From Botrytis cinerea B05.10 (Eukaryota; Ascomycota; Leotiomycetes; Helotiales; Sclerotiniaceae): 64,000 nucleotides of DNA. How positions within the stretch are numbered: position 1 is the stretch's first letter; each line of letters starts with the position of its first letter. Positions 31,154 to 42,974 of this stretch are shown one piece after another. The DNA is taken from contig NC_037316.1 in NCBI RefSeq assembly GCF_000143535.2, positions 1,364,001 to 1,428,000 on the forward strand, written 5' to 3'. The position numbers and the translations under genes were made by a program. The notes under the pieces are model-generated. The model made no database searches, had not been told where the DNA came from, and saw only the letters and a program-made list of their open reading frames with translations.

Positions 31154-33205
31154 AAGATTTTGTGTGCGGCAAATTACTCTCGTGCCGCTGAAAAGTTAAT
31201 CGACTACTCTTGTTCCCTATAGAATGTATTGTAGAATCTATCATAGAATCTAAGGGGCGTGAGAGTAAACCGTCTTCCAATTCATTCCAGGGCTTGAGAG
31301 TAATTTGCCGTTTGCGTTATTATCTACTGCGCATCGATTCACATCTTATAATTACTACTACCTACTATCTACAGATTTCCAATCCAAGACTTAGGGCAGG
31401 ATAGAATAATCAAATCATCAGAAGATAGAACGAATAGAATGAGATAGAATAGACCAAGATGATACATGGTAGGATAATAGTGAAAGAACACTCAATTTCT
31501 ATTCCATCTTCTACAGCACTTAAGTAAAATCATCAAATTACAAATTATGTCCAACGATTCTTCCTTTCTCATAAAAATAAAACTACATCCCATCATCATG
31601 AATGATCATCCACGTTACAAACACCCAGATACTCAGAGAATAGAATGAGCATGTGATCAGAAGAGCAAGAGAACGGGATAAAGAAAGGATAGATAGGATA
31701 AATGTCCCGAACACAAAATCCCATCGGCTAAAGAATATAGGAGAGGAGAAAGATAAGAAAGAAGTAAGCTGAAAATCTTTTACACGCTGATGCACGCTAG
31801 CTTCTCCCTTTCAATTTCAAGACTGGTGTCAATCTGCATTAGCACCAGTATCAATCACAATTGTATCACCATACCATCCCGGATTCCCATACAATTTTAA
31901 GACTCCATATACCTTTTTACCCATCTCAACTCCGAAAAATATGCACTCAATTGCTAATCCCCAAAACTTCATTTGTGGAAGAATCAATTTCGCGAAAATG
32001 AGTTATATCTAGCTTATAATACTGTTCTGCATATTGATTTTGACACAATTGTCAAACAGACAAAACCTACTGCTATTTTCCAAGCCCCTAATACAATCTC
32101 CATGATGCGACAACCTTCACATGTGTTTCAGCCGGCCAAAGTTGTGATACCTCTCCACAGGTTGTGAGAGGGCCCCGCTAAAATTTGCCCTCGTGCTCAT
32201 CTAACGTATCAGGGATGTCTAGAATCCTTGGAAAGTTTATTTAATAGGATACCGCTTTGCTCGCGTTCAAACGATAAATATTGCAGAGCTACGAGAGAGG
32301 CATTGGATTGCCATCACGAACTTGGATCAACACAAATCCCAACATGATTGGAGCGGCGCCATCTCCTCATTGTTCATCCAATTCTCCCTTCCCAATCTCC
32401 GCCTTCAATTCAGCATTTCACCTGCGATATGACGAAGCTCGCGCAAACCCTAAGAGAAAGAAAATGAATCCCCTAATAGAATTGAGAAAAGCGCGAAGCA
32501 ATAAAAGCTGGCAGCAAAGAGGTCGCATAAAGTAGTGTCAAATATCTCAACCGATGGCTGAACCCACTTTCGCATTCTGAACAATTGGAGCGGAAAGGGT
32601 GGTGTCAATGTTCCTCAGGGGGAATAATTTATTTGAATACAGTCCCGTGCCGTGCTAAGTGCATATATGGGCATAAAAACGGGTAGGGCTTATCCACCTC
32701 CTTGTGCCCATTGCATACGCGATGGTTGAAATCAACTCACTTGATACATGATCGTACATAACATACGATGAATAAATGACAGGGTACACCAAAGCCAAAT
32801 AGACTCTCCAAGAACCTTATCAAGCGTGCAATATATTTTTCGATACATCAATTCGAATTGCCCAATAAAATGATCAGGATGGTTTCAAGATCCCACAACA
32901 CTTGTTGAACTCCTCATTAGAACTCGAGAATCGAATGGCATTTCAATCTTGTGTTGTAGTATGCGATTCATTTCGTTCGTCCCGTGCATATGTATCTAAG
33001 TTTTCTAACGCAATCATACACCACTAAGGCACGTCGCGAAAACTGATTCAGAGCTGGGGGCAAAAGACGATCATGCTCTTTAGCGTGGCCCTTGATATCG
33101 GCCCCGACATTGCATGAACACCATGGAGTAGCGCACAGCGTAACTACTAAGTACACTGTGGAGAGGGAAAAAACGGAAGCTAGATGGGAAACCGTGGGAA
33201 ATCAT

Positions 33206-33269
33206 AACGAAGTCGCGTCAGAACGAAGTCGCATCAGAATGAAGTCGCATCAAAACGAAGTCGCATCAA
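33206..33269 (+). repeat. 16 bp minisatellite, four units
   Basis: Unit AACGAAGTCGCATCAR occurs four times in tandem with one or two changes per unit. Confidence 0.93.
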
Positions 33270-34204
33270 AACACTACCTCATCTTCGTTCTGTCCATCCA
33301 GTGAAATACACTGACTAAATGCAGTTACACTCGGACTAGGTGTTGCAAAGGAGGGGCAAAGTAAATCTTGATTCCTCATAATGATTAACATCTGAAAGAG
33401 GGGCCCGAAAATATGATAATCATCCACCCATGCACTTCCCCGTACATGCATATAGCACGGACCCCACCACGTGTGAAGTTTGACGTTGGGCACGAATTAT
33501 AAGGAAGAGGTTGGGTGGATTCAGTGGGTTGAGGGAGAAAAGCATGGGAAAGATTTTTTTTTCTATGGGGATGGGATTTTGTATTTTGTTGAGCTAAGCC
33601 GGGAGGCTGGCCCGGGGTACTTTTACATATAGAGTGAAGAGCTGATGGCAAATTTCTTGGAAATGAATCACGCAACGGATCAGAATGTGTACCGGGCGTT
33701 CCCGATTTTGGGCATGAAAATATATAAAGGGAGGATTATGAATGAGAAAAATGGCTAATAGTATGAGGAATCTGGGGCTTAGGCTGAGTATCCACCCCGG
33801 GGAATTGAAAAAGAAGGAACATTTCGGAGGAACATTTCTTCGAAGAGCTGGGGTTGATATTATTCATGATGAAATAACTTGGAAGTTGTAGAAAAGAAAA
33901 AGTCTTGTGAGGGGCAAGGCTACTCGGTACGATGTACATATGCAAGGCTTTGATCCGTATCACATTTGATTACGCATGGTCGGCGATAATTCGCCCTTAT
34001 TTGAATGGGTAGAAAGAGAGCCTCACTAGAAGTCCAAGTCTAAGCCATGCTGGAAAATGATTTGTTTCAGAAACACCGATTAGGAAGTTTGTTGTACTCC
34101 TTATGTTGTGTGTATTTAGTTAAACGGCGATACATGAAAGTTAACGCATAAGTCATGAAGAGTACAAAGAGTAAAGCCCGAGACGAGACGAGACGAGAGA
34201 AATG

Positions 34205-34221
34205 CACGTGGATTTCACGTG
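34205..34221. promoter_or_regulatory. two CACGTG boxes
   Basis: CACGTG occurs at 34205-34210 and 34216-34221, 11 bp centre to centre, in an otherwise gene-free stretch. CACGTG is a bHLH site (Cbf1/Pho4 type), but no adjacent gene was identified, so function is open. Confidence 0.25.
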
Positions 34222-37200
34222 TCAACTAAGACAAAGACAGCGCAGATCGATCGACATTATCATGTGATGCATCTCTTCACCCAAAAAATCATCCCTAAAT
34301 ATCTACTTCTGCACTGCATTAAACGTATGCATCAAGTCCTCTAGCTCCCAAAAGGGCAAATGGATGCATTGCGCCACCGATGCAAAAGTCTCCTTTTGGT
34401 ACACATTACACATTACGCATCAAAACCCTTGCAGCCTTCTAAGGCGGGAAGAAAGGATGAAGAATGAGGCGACGCGGGAAGGGAGAAATGTGTCAAAAAC
34501 CTTGAAATTGATTGCCAATACTTGTACACGCAAAATCGAATCATTCGTGATTAACCATCTGGAGTAGAAAGAGTAGTGAAGAAGAAACAAAAATCAAAAA
34601 TTATGAGTGCGCGATCTAAATCTCCAAATGTAATTTCCTGATTCTTCTTGAACATTCTCAATCGCTTATGAAAGTGGTCAGAAGGATAAATTTGTAAATT
34701 TTGAATGGGTGTGAAGTCTCAGTGTAACATTGGATGGGCATTTCTTGGGACGAGTGACTTTTTTTGAGTCAGAATTGTGGGGATATACTTATCCCCTCAT
34801 CCATAGGCAGAGGGTAGGTGCCAGTATGTATTCCTCCCCCGAATAGGAAATCAAGAAGTCCAATAAATGATATATGGTGAGGTGACTCAAAGGCAGATGA
34901 ATCTACGTACAGATGTAGGCAGCTAAGCACGGGAAGTATGGGTGGATGCAGGTCTACGGCGTTGAGATCCCTTTCTTCAAAGGGTGGAATGCAAAAACGG
35001 TGGGACACATGATATCGAGCAAGCAAAAGATAAACTAATAGGCAATTGAGGGACTCGCAGGAATAAAAAGGTAATTGTGGCTTGAAGTAGACTATGGCAA
35101 AGTGCAAACCAAACGGCAGTGCAGTGTAAAGAAGCGGTGAGGTGTGGTAAAATTGAGGGTGTAGTGGGCTGAAATATCATTCATCGAGGTGATATGTTGC
35201 GGCTTGAACTTTTATTTTAGTTTCAAAGTTGATTGAGATATCTGTTATTCGTTTGACTCCCCCAAGAAGATTTGACGTAAAGATTGTTCTTTTGGATGCA
35301 ATAATCCGATGCTTATTTGATATTCTATATTTTGGGCTTGTGAAAGCGGAAGTATGCCATTGTCTTGTGATAGTGAGTGAAAGATAGCAGGATGGAGGAG
35401 GGGTAAGTCTCAGCCTTTTATACAAGTAGCGCAAGGGAAAGAAAAGATTGTGAAGAAGTGTGAGATGGAGGGGAAAACAATACGAAGGGACGAAACGATC
35501 TGCTGTATAGATAAGATACACACACAATAGATAGTGGTGCAGAAATGCTACCACTAGATAGCAAGTCTGTTCTTGTCCCGTCTTCTATCTCGTTTTCATC
35601 TACCGTACAGGAGGATGTAAAGGCTTTGACGCAACCAATTTATGCCTCTGACTCGAATCGGTACTTGGGTTCCTGGGTACCTAGGTACGTACAATAAATA
35701 CGTGCATCGAGTACGACAGCGGGTGTTACCTGTCAGATTTTTTGGGTTTGTACATGAGAATCAAGGTGATGTGAACATGTGCTCCCGATCTTTGCTTGTG
35801 CGTCCTCTACCATCGGTCGGAAAGACGACCGAAAGGGATTTAAACTAGGTAGGCGAGGGTAGTAGCATCCCTTTTGCAGTAGGTTACAGTAGTGCCGAAA
35901 ATCGAGTACTGTGTATGGGGATTAGTAAAAACATTGCATTTAATGCATAATGGTGCGCCCCGAGTTGATGCTCTGATTGGTGAATTCTTTACTCCGGCTT
36001 TGAGAATGAGAATCCTTCCAAAGGAAAAAAAAAGAAGATGTTCGAAGAGTAATCAGGAATAATGTTTAGAAATGGCAGGAGCGAGAAAAAGCCGCGTCAC
36101 AAAAGCTCGTAAAGAGTCCTAAAAGATTAGCAAAGAAGAATGCCAATTGTTGGTTGAGTATATATGACTTGCAGCATATGCATTGTGCTGCGATGCGTTG
36201 CCTGGGGACTGTTGGTTACCAATGGTGATGATGATACCCGGTGATTCTGAAAACTCGATGTTACAACAAAATGCTTGGTTTGAAACGCGTTGACTGGCAT
36301 TCATAGAGCAAAACGGAAGAAGAATAAGAAGAACAATAAATTGAATGCATGCTCGTTGCTGGGCAATCTCGAAGGCAGATTTCGAAAGGAAGAATGCAGA
36401 TTCTATGTATTGAATCAACCGATGGTATTGGATGGCAAATGTGATTTGCCGACGGATTGAGTTGCTGGAGAATAGCCATGGAAGAAAGCCGAAATAAACT
36501 GGTTGCTTGCACAACAGAGTGATTGAACGAATGAGTGAGGTTCACAAGTCCATGTTTCTGCCATTGGTCTTGTTAAATTCGACTTTTTCCAATGCATTAA
36601 AGACGGCTTGAGATGGCGTTTGTTGCAAAGTGGCTGGTTTTGTTTCCTCGTTTCGGTTGGAACCAAATCAAACTAATTGATAATTCTTTGGTTAATTGCT
36701 AATGCTTCCGAGAGGCATCGAGAGTTCGAACAGTCATCATTCGGAAAATCTCACAAGTCATTGACCTATTGAGTACACTTGTCCATTAGGATGCAAGCTA
36801 GTACCTACATCGTAGGTATCGTGTCGACGTGCATATACTACTTTAGAGTGTATGCAGGTAGCTCGGCGTGTGAGCAAATAATCGGTTGGTGTTATGTACG
36901 GGAAGAAGTATTGTGAAAGTAGATGGGTCTGGCGATGTGGGCTTAGGTACCCACGGTACATCGTGCATTTGGTGCAGTGCATCAATTCTTCCATTTTATC
37001 GTTTATGAGATCGACGCTGGAAAGCCGCAACCAACAGTTTTCCCATTTGCCAATCATGGTTACTGCTGGATGATGATGATGATATCAAGTAACATGAAAT
37101 GTGCAGAACTAGACCAGGAGGCAACTCTTGTGTATCAAACAGCCAGACAACCAGGATTCTGAAGCACCGTCGTCGTCGGTGTGACTTTGAAACCAAGTAC

Positions 37201-39178
37201 GGTTTTATGTATCATACATCGTGGGTTACTCAACTAAAAATATCCCGTGCCGTATCTTTAACGATTATTATTGGGGAAGAAAAGTAACATTTGCCGCCTG
37301 GTTAAAATAATTGATCTGGGCCATTGGAAAATGAAGGGGAGGAATAGAAAGATACAGCGAAGCGAAGTGGATGAAGGAGGCGCAACCATGAGCTATCCCC
37401 GCAAATAAACTTCTAGAATTCCAATTCTCCATTCGCAAATCCCTTCATCCCTTCATCCCTCGCAAATTTTCCTACTCGGCCTGAATCTTGACAACCAGTT
37501 AAAGACTATCCTTACACTTTCGTTCTCCCCTTCGTCAATCCATTTATTGTAATCTCATCCCATACCTTGCCATCCGTTTCATTTCCCTTCATTCTTTGCC
37601 AACACCATCAAGAATCGGAAACATTACCATTCATCATCCATCCATACATCTCTTACTCCTCGGCTACCTTACATACTTCACCATTCTCACTGCTGCATTC
37701 AATTATTTTCAGCTCAAAATAGACATCTTAATTTAACGAGGAGTCACACCTACATACGCCTACCACCCTTCTTTTTTTCCCACCCCCCCTAGTCTTTTCT
37801 AGCTACCTTGAGATGAGATTTTGGGACGGAGTATTCATATCCCAACTCCACTTATCACAAATACATATTGATACCCAATGAGCTCCTGAATCCTGTACTA
37901 CGACAAGCATTAGGCTGGAGGACCGACAGACAAGTTACAACACGGCGAACGATTGAGAAACTTTTTCTCTCTCTCTCCCTGATTTACCCCCTGCAACGAA
38001 CTTACGGAGGGATTTAACCTACGGGAAACAAAAACATCCTCGTATGTTGCGGATTTTCCAAAAAGTACAAAGCTACGAGCAAGACCGAATTATTGACCAA
38101 GTCAACAATTTTGTCTCCAAGACATTGAAGGACGGCAAAGAACTACATTACCCTTCCCAAACCACCCACAGGAATAATTTTGGAAACCGCAGGAAAATAG
38201 GATACCCCTAACGGACCCGGAACCAGACCCAATTACAGCAAACCTTCATCTTTCCCAAGGACAGTCACAAAATAGCAGCCAGAAACCGGACAAGGATTTT
38301 GTTTTCAAGGATTTCCGTATTTTTGTTCCCATTTGGATGCTCCCATTACCCAAGGATTAGGAGTATTTTCTGCAAAGAAAAGCCAAAAAACAACGGGAAA
38401 ATATAGCACCATTAGTCCCCGGTGTACTTATTTTTCCTATTCCTTTATATTTTACCACAGCTTGAACCAGGTCAGGTCTGAAGAGTGTATGCACTTCGTA
38501 CCGTGTATCATCTTTTCATTCCCCATTCGGACTTTCTTCTTATACTTTCAGCAGAAAGTTTATGAGAGGTTTTACCAACGTATCCTCGTTGACCAGACCA
38601 TAAGATCCTATCACATCATTACAGATTCTCTCTTCGATAAAAGTCCCCTTTACCCACACATCCACATCTACTATCTACTTTCCCCCCTCAGCCCCCCTCC
38701 TCTAGGGTTCTTCTTTAGCTGCCGGGTTGCTGATCCATATCATATCATATCGCATCGACATTCAATCCTAGGCTCCCACACCATACTATTCGCTATCGAT
38801 AAATCGATTCGATAAACCCTACGGACCACCACCAACCACAATTCGTCCTTCTAGTCAACCTGGCAAAGAACAATCAACGACAGAAGAAAACTAAAAGAAG
38901 AAAAAGTCAAACATTACCCGTTACTCCAAGTCTCAGCTTTCTATCAAAGTACTACCTCATTGACACTACTGCGGAATTGCGTCGCTCGTCCAATCACTGA
39001 TTAGTGTCTTCACTATTTTTCCCTACGGACTCACAGATTAGACACTAAAAAGGAGCTTAGACTCCCCATATTTCTTATTTACGACTACTCTTACTTTTTT
39101 TTATTTTTAATTCATCCCTCAGTCGGTTCATCCACACCACACTTCCCGTACACCCCGTCAACCAAACTTCATAACAAC

Positions 39179-39180
<2 letters not shown>

Positions 39181-39210
<30 letters not shown>
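39181..39210 (+). repeat. (CA)15 microsatellite
   Basis: Fifteen CA dinucleotides about 170 bp upstream of the start codon at 39381, in the presumed 5' leader. Confidence 0.95.
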
Positions 39211-39213
<3 letters not shown>

Positions 39214-39380
39214 CACAGCACAGTACTACCTCCGTGCGACATCAATTGCTACTATATAAGTAGAAGCGTCCAGTACGTTTTCTATTGACACTCAGCAACC
39301 TTCCCGTCAACCCAACGCATCAGCACCAACTACCCATACTGTTGTTGACGACCTTCACTGTCGTCGCTCCAATATAAACA

Positions 39381-41351
39381 ATGGGTGGCCCACGTGCCAT
39401 GTACCTTGAAGAGGAAGACGAAGACACGGGCAAAGTTCTGAAAGGTACTCGACGAAGCGCAAGCGTTAAAGCACCCTCAAGGGAAAAGGTCAAGGAACGT
39501 CCAAAGATTACCACTCGCGATCGCACATCAAGCAAAGCTTCAAGAACAAATAGCGACTCGGGATACTCGACCGGAGCGATTCCTACAGGTTCAGAGATAT
39601 CGTCACCCGATGCGGTACAAGATGTCGAATACACAAAAGAAAGTAAAAAATCGCGAAGACCGTCTACGAATCAAAGACGCCCTTCAACGGTCGAATCACG
39701 TCCACCACAGACACTTAAGAACAAGGAGACCAAGGAGCACCGAAGATCTCTCAGTGTCAAGACTGATGCGAAGCCAGAGCATTACGGAGTTAAAACTCCT
39801 GTTACATCTAAACATCCTCAACCTCCCGTCATCACGCAACCCAGCACCGCATCTGTCCCTATGAGACCTCGCGCATTAACCCACGCTCAAACATACCACG
39901 GTGGCCAACGACCTTCCAGTTACCACGCCGCCTCTGCTTCAGTGTCTGCTGCCTATCCTCCATTGTCCAGTTCTGCATATTTCCAACCTGTTCATCAATC
40001 GGCGCAATTTCAAGCTCCACCTCCTTCACCAGCATTCAACAACTATGCTGTCGTCCACCCTCCTCAAGCTTCTAGCTACTTTCAATCTCAGGAAGCTCAA
40101 CCTTCATCGCGCTCTCTTTCCGCCCGATTTGAACCTCAACAAAGGGCTTCTCAATATGGTATTCGACCCGAGCCAGTTCAAACACCCCGAATGATCACAG
40201 GGGGCTATGAGCGAGAGTACCAATACAGCGAAGATGATTATGATGATAGTTACGAATCTTCTAATGAAGAGCCAATCGGGAGAACCATCACCAGTAGCAT
40301 ACGTGTACCATCTGGGATTCCCTCAAGGACAAACAGCTCTGCTGTATCGGAAAGCAACTTTAGCAAGGCAGACAGTTCGCGCAGTCGCGAAAGTAATTAT
40401 AGCGAAGTGGAAAGCAGTTACAACAAGAGCAAGAGCAGCAGAGGCAGAAGAGACTCTAAGGCTATGCCACCGCCACCCAAACCTACTATGCGACGACCAA
40501 CAGTCAATGTGCCAGTATACGACGATAATCTTTCCCAATATAGCGTTGAAGAGTACCACGAGGAACCTCCTCGTCAAGCAGCTCGTCCTCGTCGACCAAG
40601 TCCTCATCGAAACTCGGTTTCGTATGATGTGAGCGAATTGCCCAGAGAAACAGAGAGATTTAGACTTGAGACTGCTAGCAAACACAGACGCCGACAAAGC
40701 TACTATGGGCAATCTACATCTGCCTCATCCACTCAAGCATCTACCACGGGATCAAGTGGCTATAGCGCAAAGCTTTCCGCGGCAGCCGATTATCTTGAGG
40801 AAGTTAGTGGTCCAACCATCCCTCTCACTGCTGAGGCTTTGAAAAAAGAACAACGAAGACAGGCTGGAGGTAGTAGCAGAAGCACAAAGAGCAGTGGAAG
40901 TCATGACCTAAGTGATTATCGAGGCACACAAACCACTCGTACGACCCGAAGTGGTGGTGATGATAATGTTACAATCGAGGTCACTGGTCAAGCTAAAGTC
41001 ACAGTTGGTGGAGCTGAAATTCAATGCGAAGAAGGAGGAAAAATTCAGATTCACCGCACAGAAACAATCATTCGTGACGGAAGCGAAGCAACTGCATCGG
41101 AATATGAGCATGGATACGGACTTAAATTACTTGATGATCGTGAACGCCGAAGCCGACATGACCGAAGTGACAGTCAATCAGGCCGATCGCGCATGAGATC
41201 ACAACATTCCTACACCCGAGTCTCACCTCGACCTCAAGATCGGGACAGAGCACCTCGTGAACGCCGTGAGGATTATGAAGCTCGCACTGCCAAGGATTAC
41301 GATTCTCGCAATTCCAACTGGGAGTCTTCAACCACTTCAACTTGGTACTAA
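39381..41351 (+). CDS. disordered Ser/Arg-rich protein with a small conserved beta-rich core
   Basis: Intronless, 656 residues. Most of the sequence is disordered, rich in Ser, Arg, Pro and Gln (SREKVKERPKITTRDR; AYPPLSSSAYFQPVHQS). A compact segment near residues 525-580 (NVTIEVTGQAKVTVGGAE, then IQCEEGGKIQIH) looks like short beta strands, and I recall similar segments in uncharacterised fungal proteins. The C-terminus is RS/RD-rich (RERRSRHDRSDSQSGRSR). Many Ser/Arg motifs could be kinase targets. Start chosen at MGGPRAMYLE, preceded by a long leader. No catalytic motif was seen. A scaffold or regulatory role is a guess. Confidence 0.75.
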   Translation: MGGPRAMYLEEEDEDTGKVLKGTRRSASVKAPSREKVKERPKITTRDRTSSKASRTNSDSGYSTGAIPTGSEISSPDAVQDVEYTKESKKSRRPSTNQRRPSTVESRPPQTLKNKETKEHRRSLSVKTDAKPEHYGVKTPVTSKHPQPPVITQPSTASVPMRPRALTHAQTYHGGQRPSSYHAASASVSAAYPPLSSSAYFQPVHQSAQFQAPPPSPAFNNYAVVHPPQASSYFQSQEAQPSSRSLSARFEPQQRASQYGIRPEPVQTPRMITGGYEREYQYSEDDYDDSYESSNEEPIGRTITSSIRVPSGIPSRTNSSAVSESNFSKADSSRSRESNYSEVESSYNKSKSSRGRRDSKAMPPPPKPTMRRPTVNVPVYDDNLSQYSVEEYHEEPPRQAARPRRPSPHRNSVSYDVSELPRETERFRLETASKHRRRQSYYGQSTSASSTQASTTGSSGYSAKLSAAADYLEEVSGPTIPLTAEALKKEQRRQAGGSSRSTKSSGSHDLSDYRGTQTTRTTRSGGDDNVTIEVTGQAKVTVGGAEIQCEEGGKIQIHRTETIIRDGSEATASEYEHGYGLKLLDDRERRSRHDRSDSQSGRSRMRSQHSYTRVSPRPQDRDRAPRERREDYEARTAKDYDSRNSNWESSTTSTWY

Positions 41352-42783
41352 ATCTTTTGCGTATCATATTTTATTTTCCTTCGGCGATTTATTTCTTGAA
41401 TATTCGATTTAGCGACATGTTTCTTTATGACGATTTCATATCATTTCTTTTTGAATTTCTTTTTTCGAACATCCTTCTTCTCTGTGCATATTGTTGTGTG
41501 GTCGTTACTTTCTCCTCTTCTTTGGGGTTTTCAGAAAAGCGGAAAAAGTTTATACCCCAAAAGCACTTGAGAGCACTTTTTCTGTTTGTTTTTTCTTTTT
41601 CTTTCCTTGCGGCGGAAATGGAAATGTTTCAATATGATGAATGTACGACTTGTATGAGTTATGGTTATGAATCTCCTTTTCATGTCTCTTATCTTCTTTT
41701 TGGCGATTACCTTTTGATTTTGGATTGAAAGTATTGGGATTGGGATGAACTACAGATGCATGCAGTTTTGCTAGCAATGGCAGCATGTAAGATATGAATT
41801 ATCGACAGAGATGTTTTTAAGAGTTGGCGCACATGGCTGGTACATGGTCTGTTTGGTATGATATATGAAAAGGATGGGGGGAACGGAAAATGGATGAATG
41901 GATTGGGTCTCCTTTAATGTTAGTGGGGACTCGTCTATCTATCAGAATTGTTTCCAGAACCTTCAGGATTGGATTGATCGACTGATTGATTGTGGATTAT
42001 AAGCTTTAGGGTAGCTTTAGATAGCTTTAGGATAGTTTTAAAATATGATACCCCTTTATATTTCCTAGTCGTTGGGTTCTTGCAGTGAAGTGAAGTGACT
42101 GCATTGTCAAGTAGATACCCCAATGCGAGATTGAGAAATAGTTGTATCTTCTCGTATACTAGACAAGGAGTGCTTCGGGACTAACTAGAGAAGTCCCTAG
42201 CTTTTGAAGTTTTGTGGATGGTCCATGGAGTTGCGATGCCGTGTGGTGCGATGCGGTCTGCATAGAGTGCGTTGGGAGAAGAAGTGTACGCCCCGCCTCG
42301 CATGCGCTTCTTTCCCTCTATTATATGGATGGATAGGCGAATGATGATAAAGATCTTAATTTCATAATCTTGTTTTTGATGCCTTTCACTTGAGCGTTTG
42401 ATTGATTGCTTTGGATTTATTGCTTTGGATTGATTCATCCCAGATTTATGATGTGTGAAGCTGAAGGTTGCTTCTTCTAGTTACTTTTGTTCTTATGGTT
42501 GATATTTACTGTTTTGAGAAATGATGTCTGGAACATATATATGTATATACATCTGCTTTATTTTATCGTTGATGGGATGATGATGGTTCATAGTGAGATA
42601 TGATGGATAGGTAAATTAGAGGTTGATATTCACTTTCCAATCTCTTTGTATAGGCTCGTACTTGGTATATTTCTTCCTCTTCTGCTTTGCTGTCTATATT
42701 CTACTCCTGAGAATTCACCATCATCTCCCGCCAAGCTCATTCCTTATGGCTCTAAACCAACTCGGTGATCATATCAAAAAACG
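41352..42783. other. 3' UTR and spacer before tRNA-Ser
   Basis: T-rich 3' UTR-like sequence to about 41.75 kb, then AT-rich spacer with a triple AGCTTTAG repeat near 42002-42030. No gene was recognised. Confidence 0.55.
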
Positions 42784-42974
42784 GGCACTGTGGCGGAGTG
42801 GTTACCGCGACGCCCTGCTACCAGCTGGTTCATCCTGGTACGTCTTCTCATCCTGGTAATCGGTAATTGGTACCTGGGGGGTCCTATGGTATTGGTAATG
42901 ACGAGGAGATTGGATGGACGGCTATTGTACAGGCGTTTCCTTCGGGAGTCAGAGTTCGAATCTCTGTGGCGTCG
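42784..42974 (+). tRNA. tRNA-Ser(GCT)-like gene with a 110 bp intron
   Basis: Mature parts 42784-42820 and 42931-42974 (81 nt). The A-box is TGGCGGAGTGG and the B-box GTTCGAATC, both perfect. The D-stem is GCG/CGC. The anticodon stem is ACGCC/GGCGT with loop CTGCTA+A, giving anticodon GCT at 42817-42819. The long variable arm pairs TTCC with GGGA, as in type II tRNA-Ser. The T-arm is CAGAG-TTCGAAT-CTCTG and the discriminator is G. The intron follows base 37 but is 110 bp, far longer than usual. The acceptor stem (GGCACTG with TGGCGTC) has one A-C mismatch and three G-U pairs, so this could be a decaying copy. Confidence 0.78.

Larger units (their letters stand above)
31154..39380. other. 8 kb without a recognised gene, ending in a long G-poor leader
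   Basis: No protein gene could be supported between 31.2 and 37.4 kb. Features are a 16 bp minisatellite (33206-33269), GACGA repeats near 34180, a pair of CACGTG boxes (34205-34221), and small hairpins near 36800 and 37161. From about 37.4 kb to 39.38 kb the plus strand is clearly poor in G and rich in C, T and A. This is typical of long transcribed leaders in filamentous fungi and leads into the gene at 39381. Open frames within it, such as 38333-38815, would be upstream ORFs. Confidence 0.5.

Noticed and set aside
38333..38815. 160-codon frame upstream of the 656-residue protein
   Set aside because: Composition matches the G-poor leader and there is no domain; treated as a possible uORF, not a gene.
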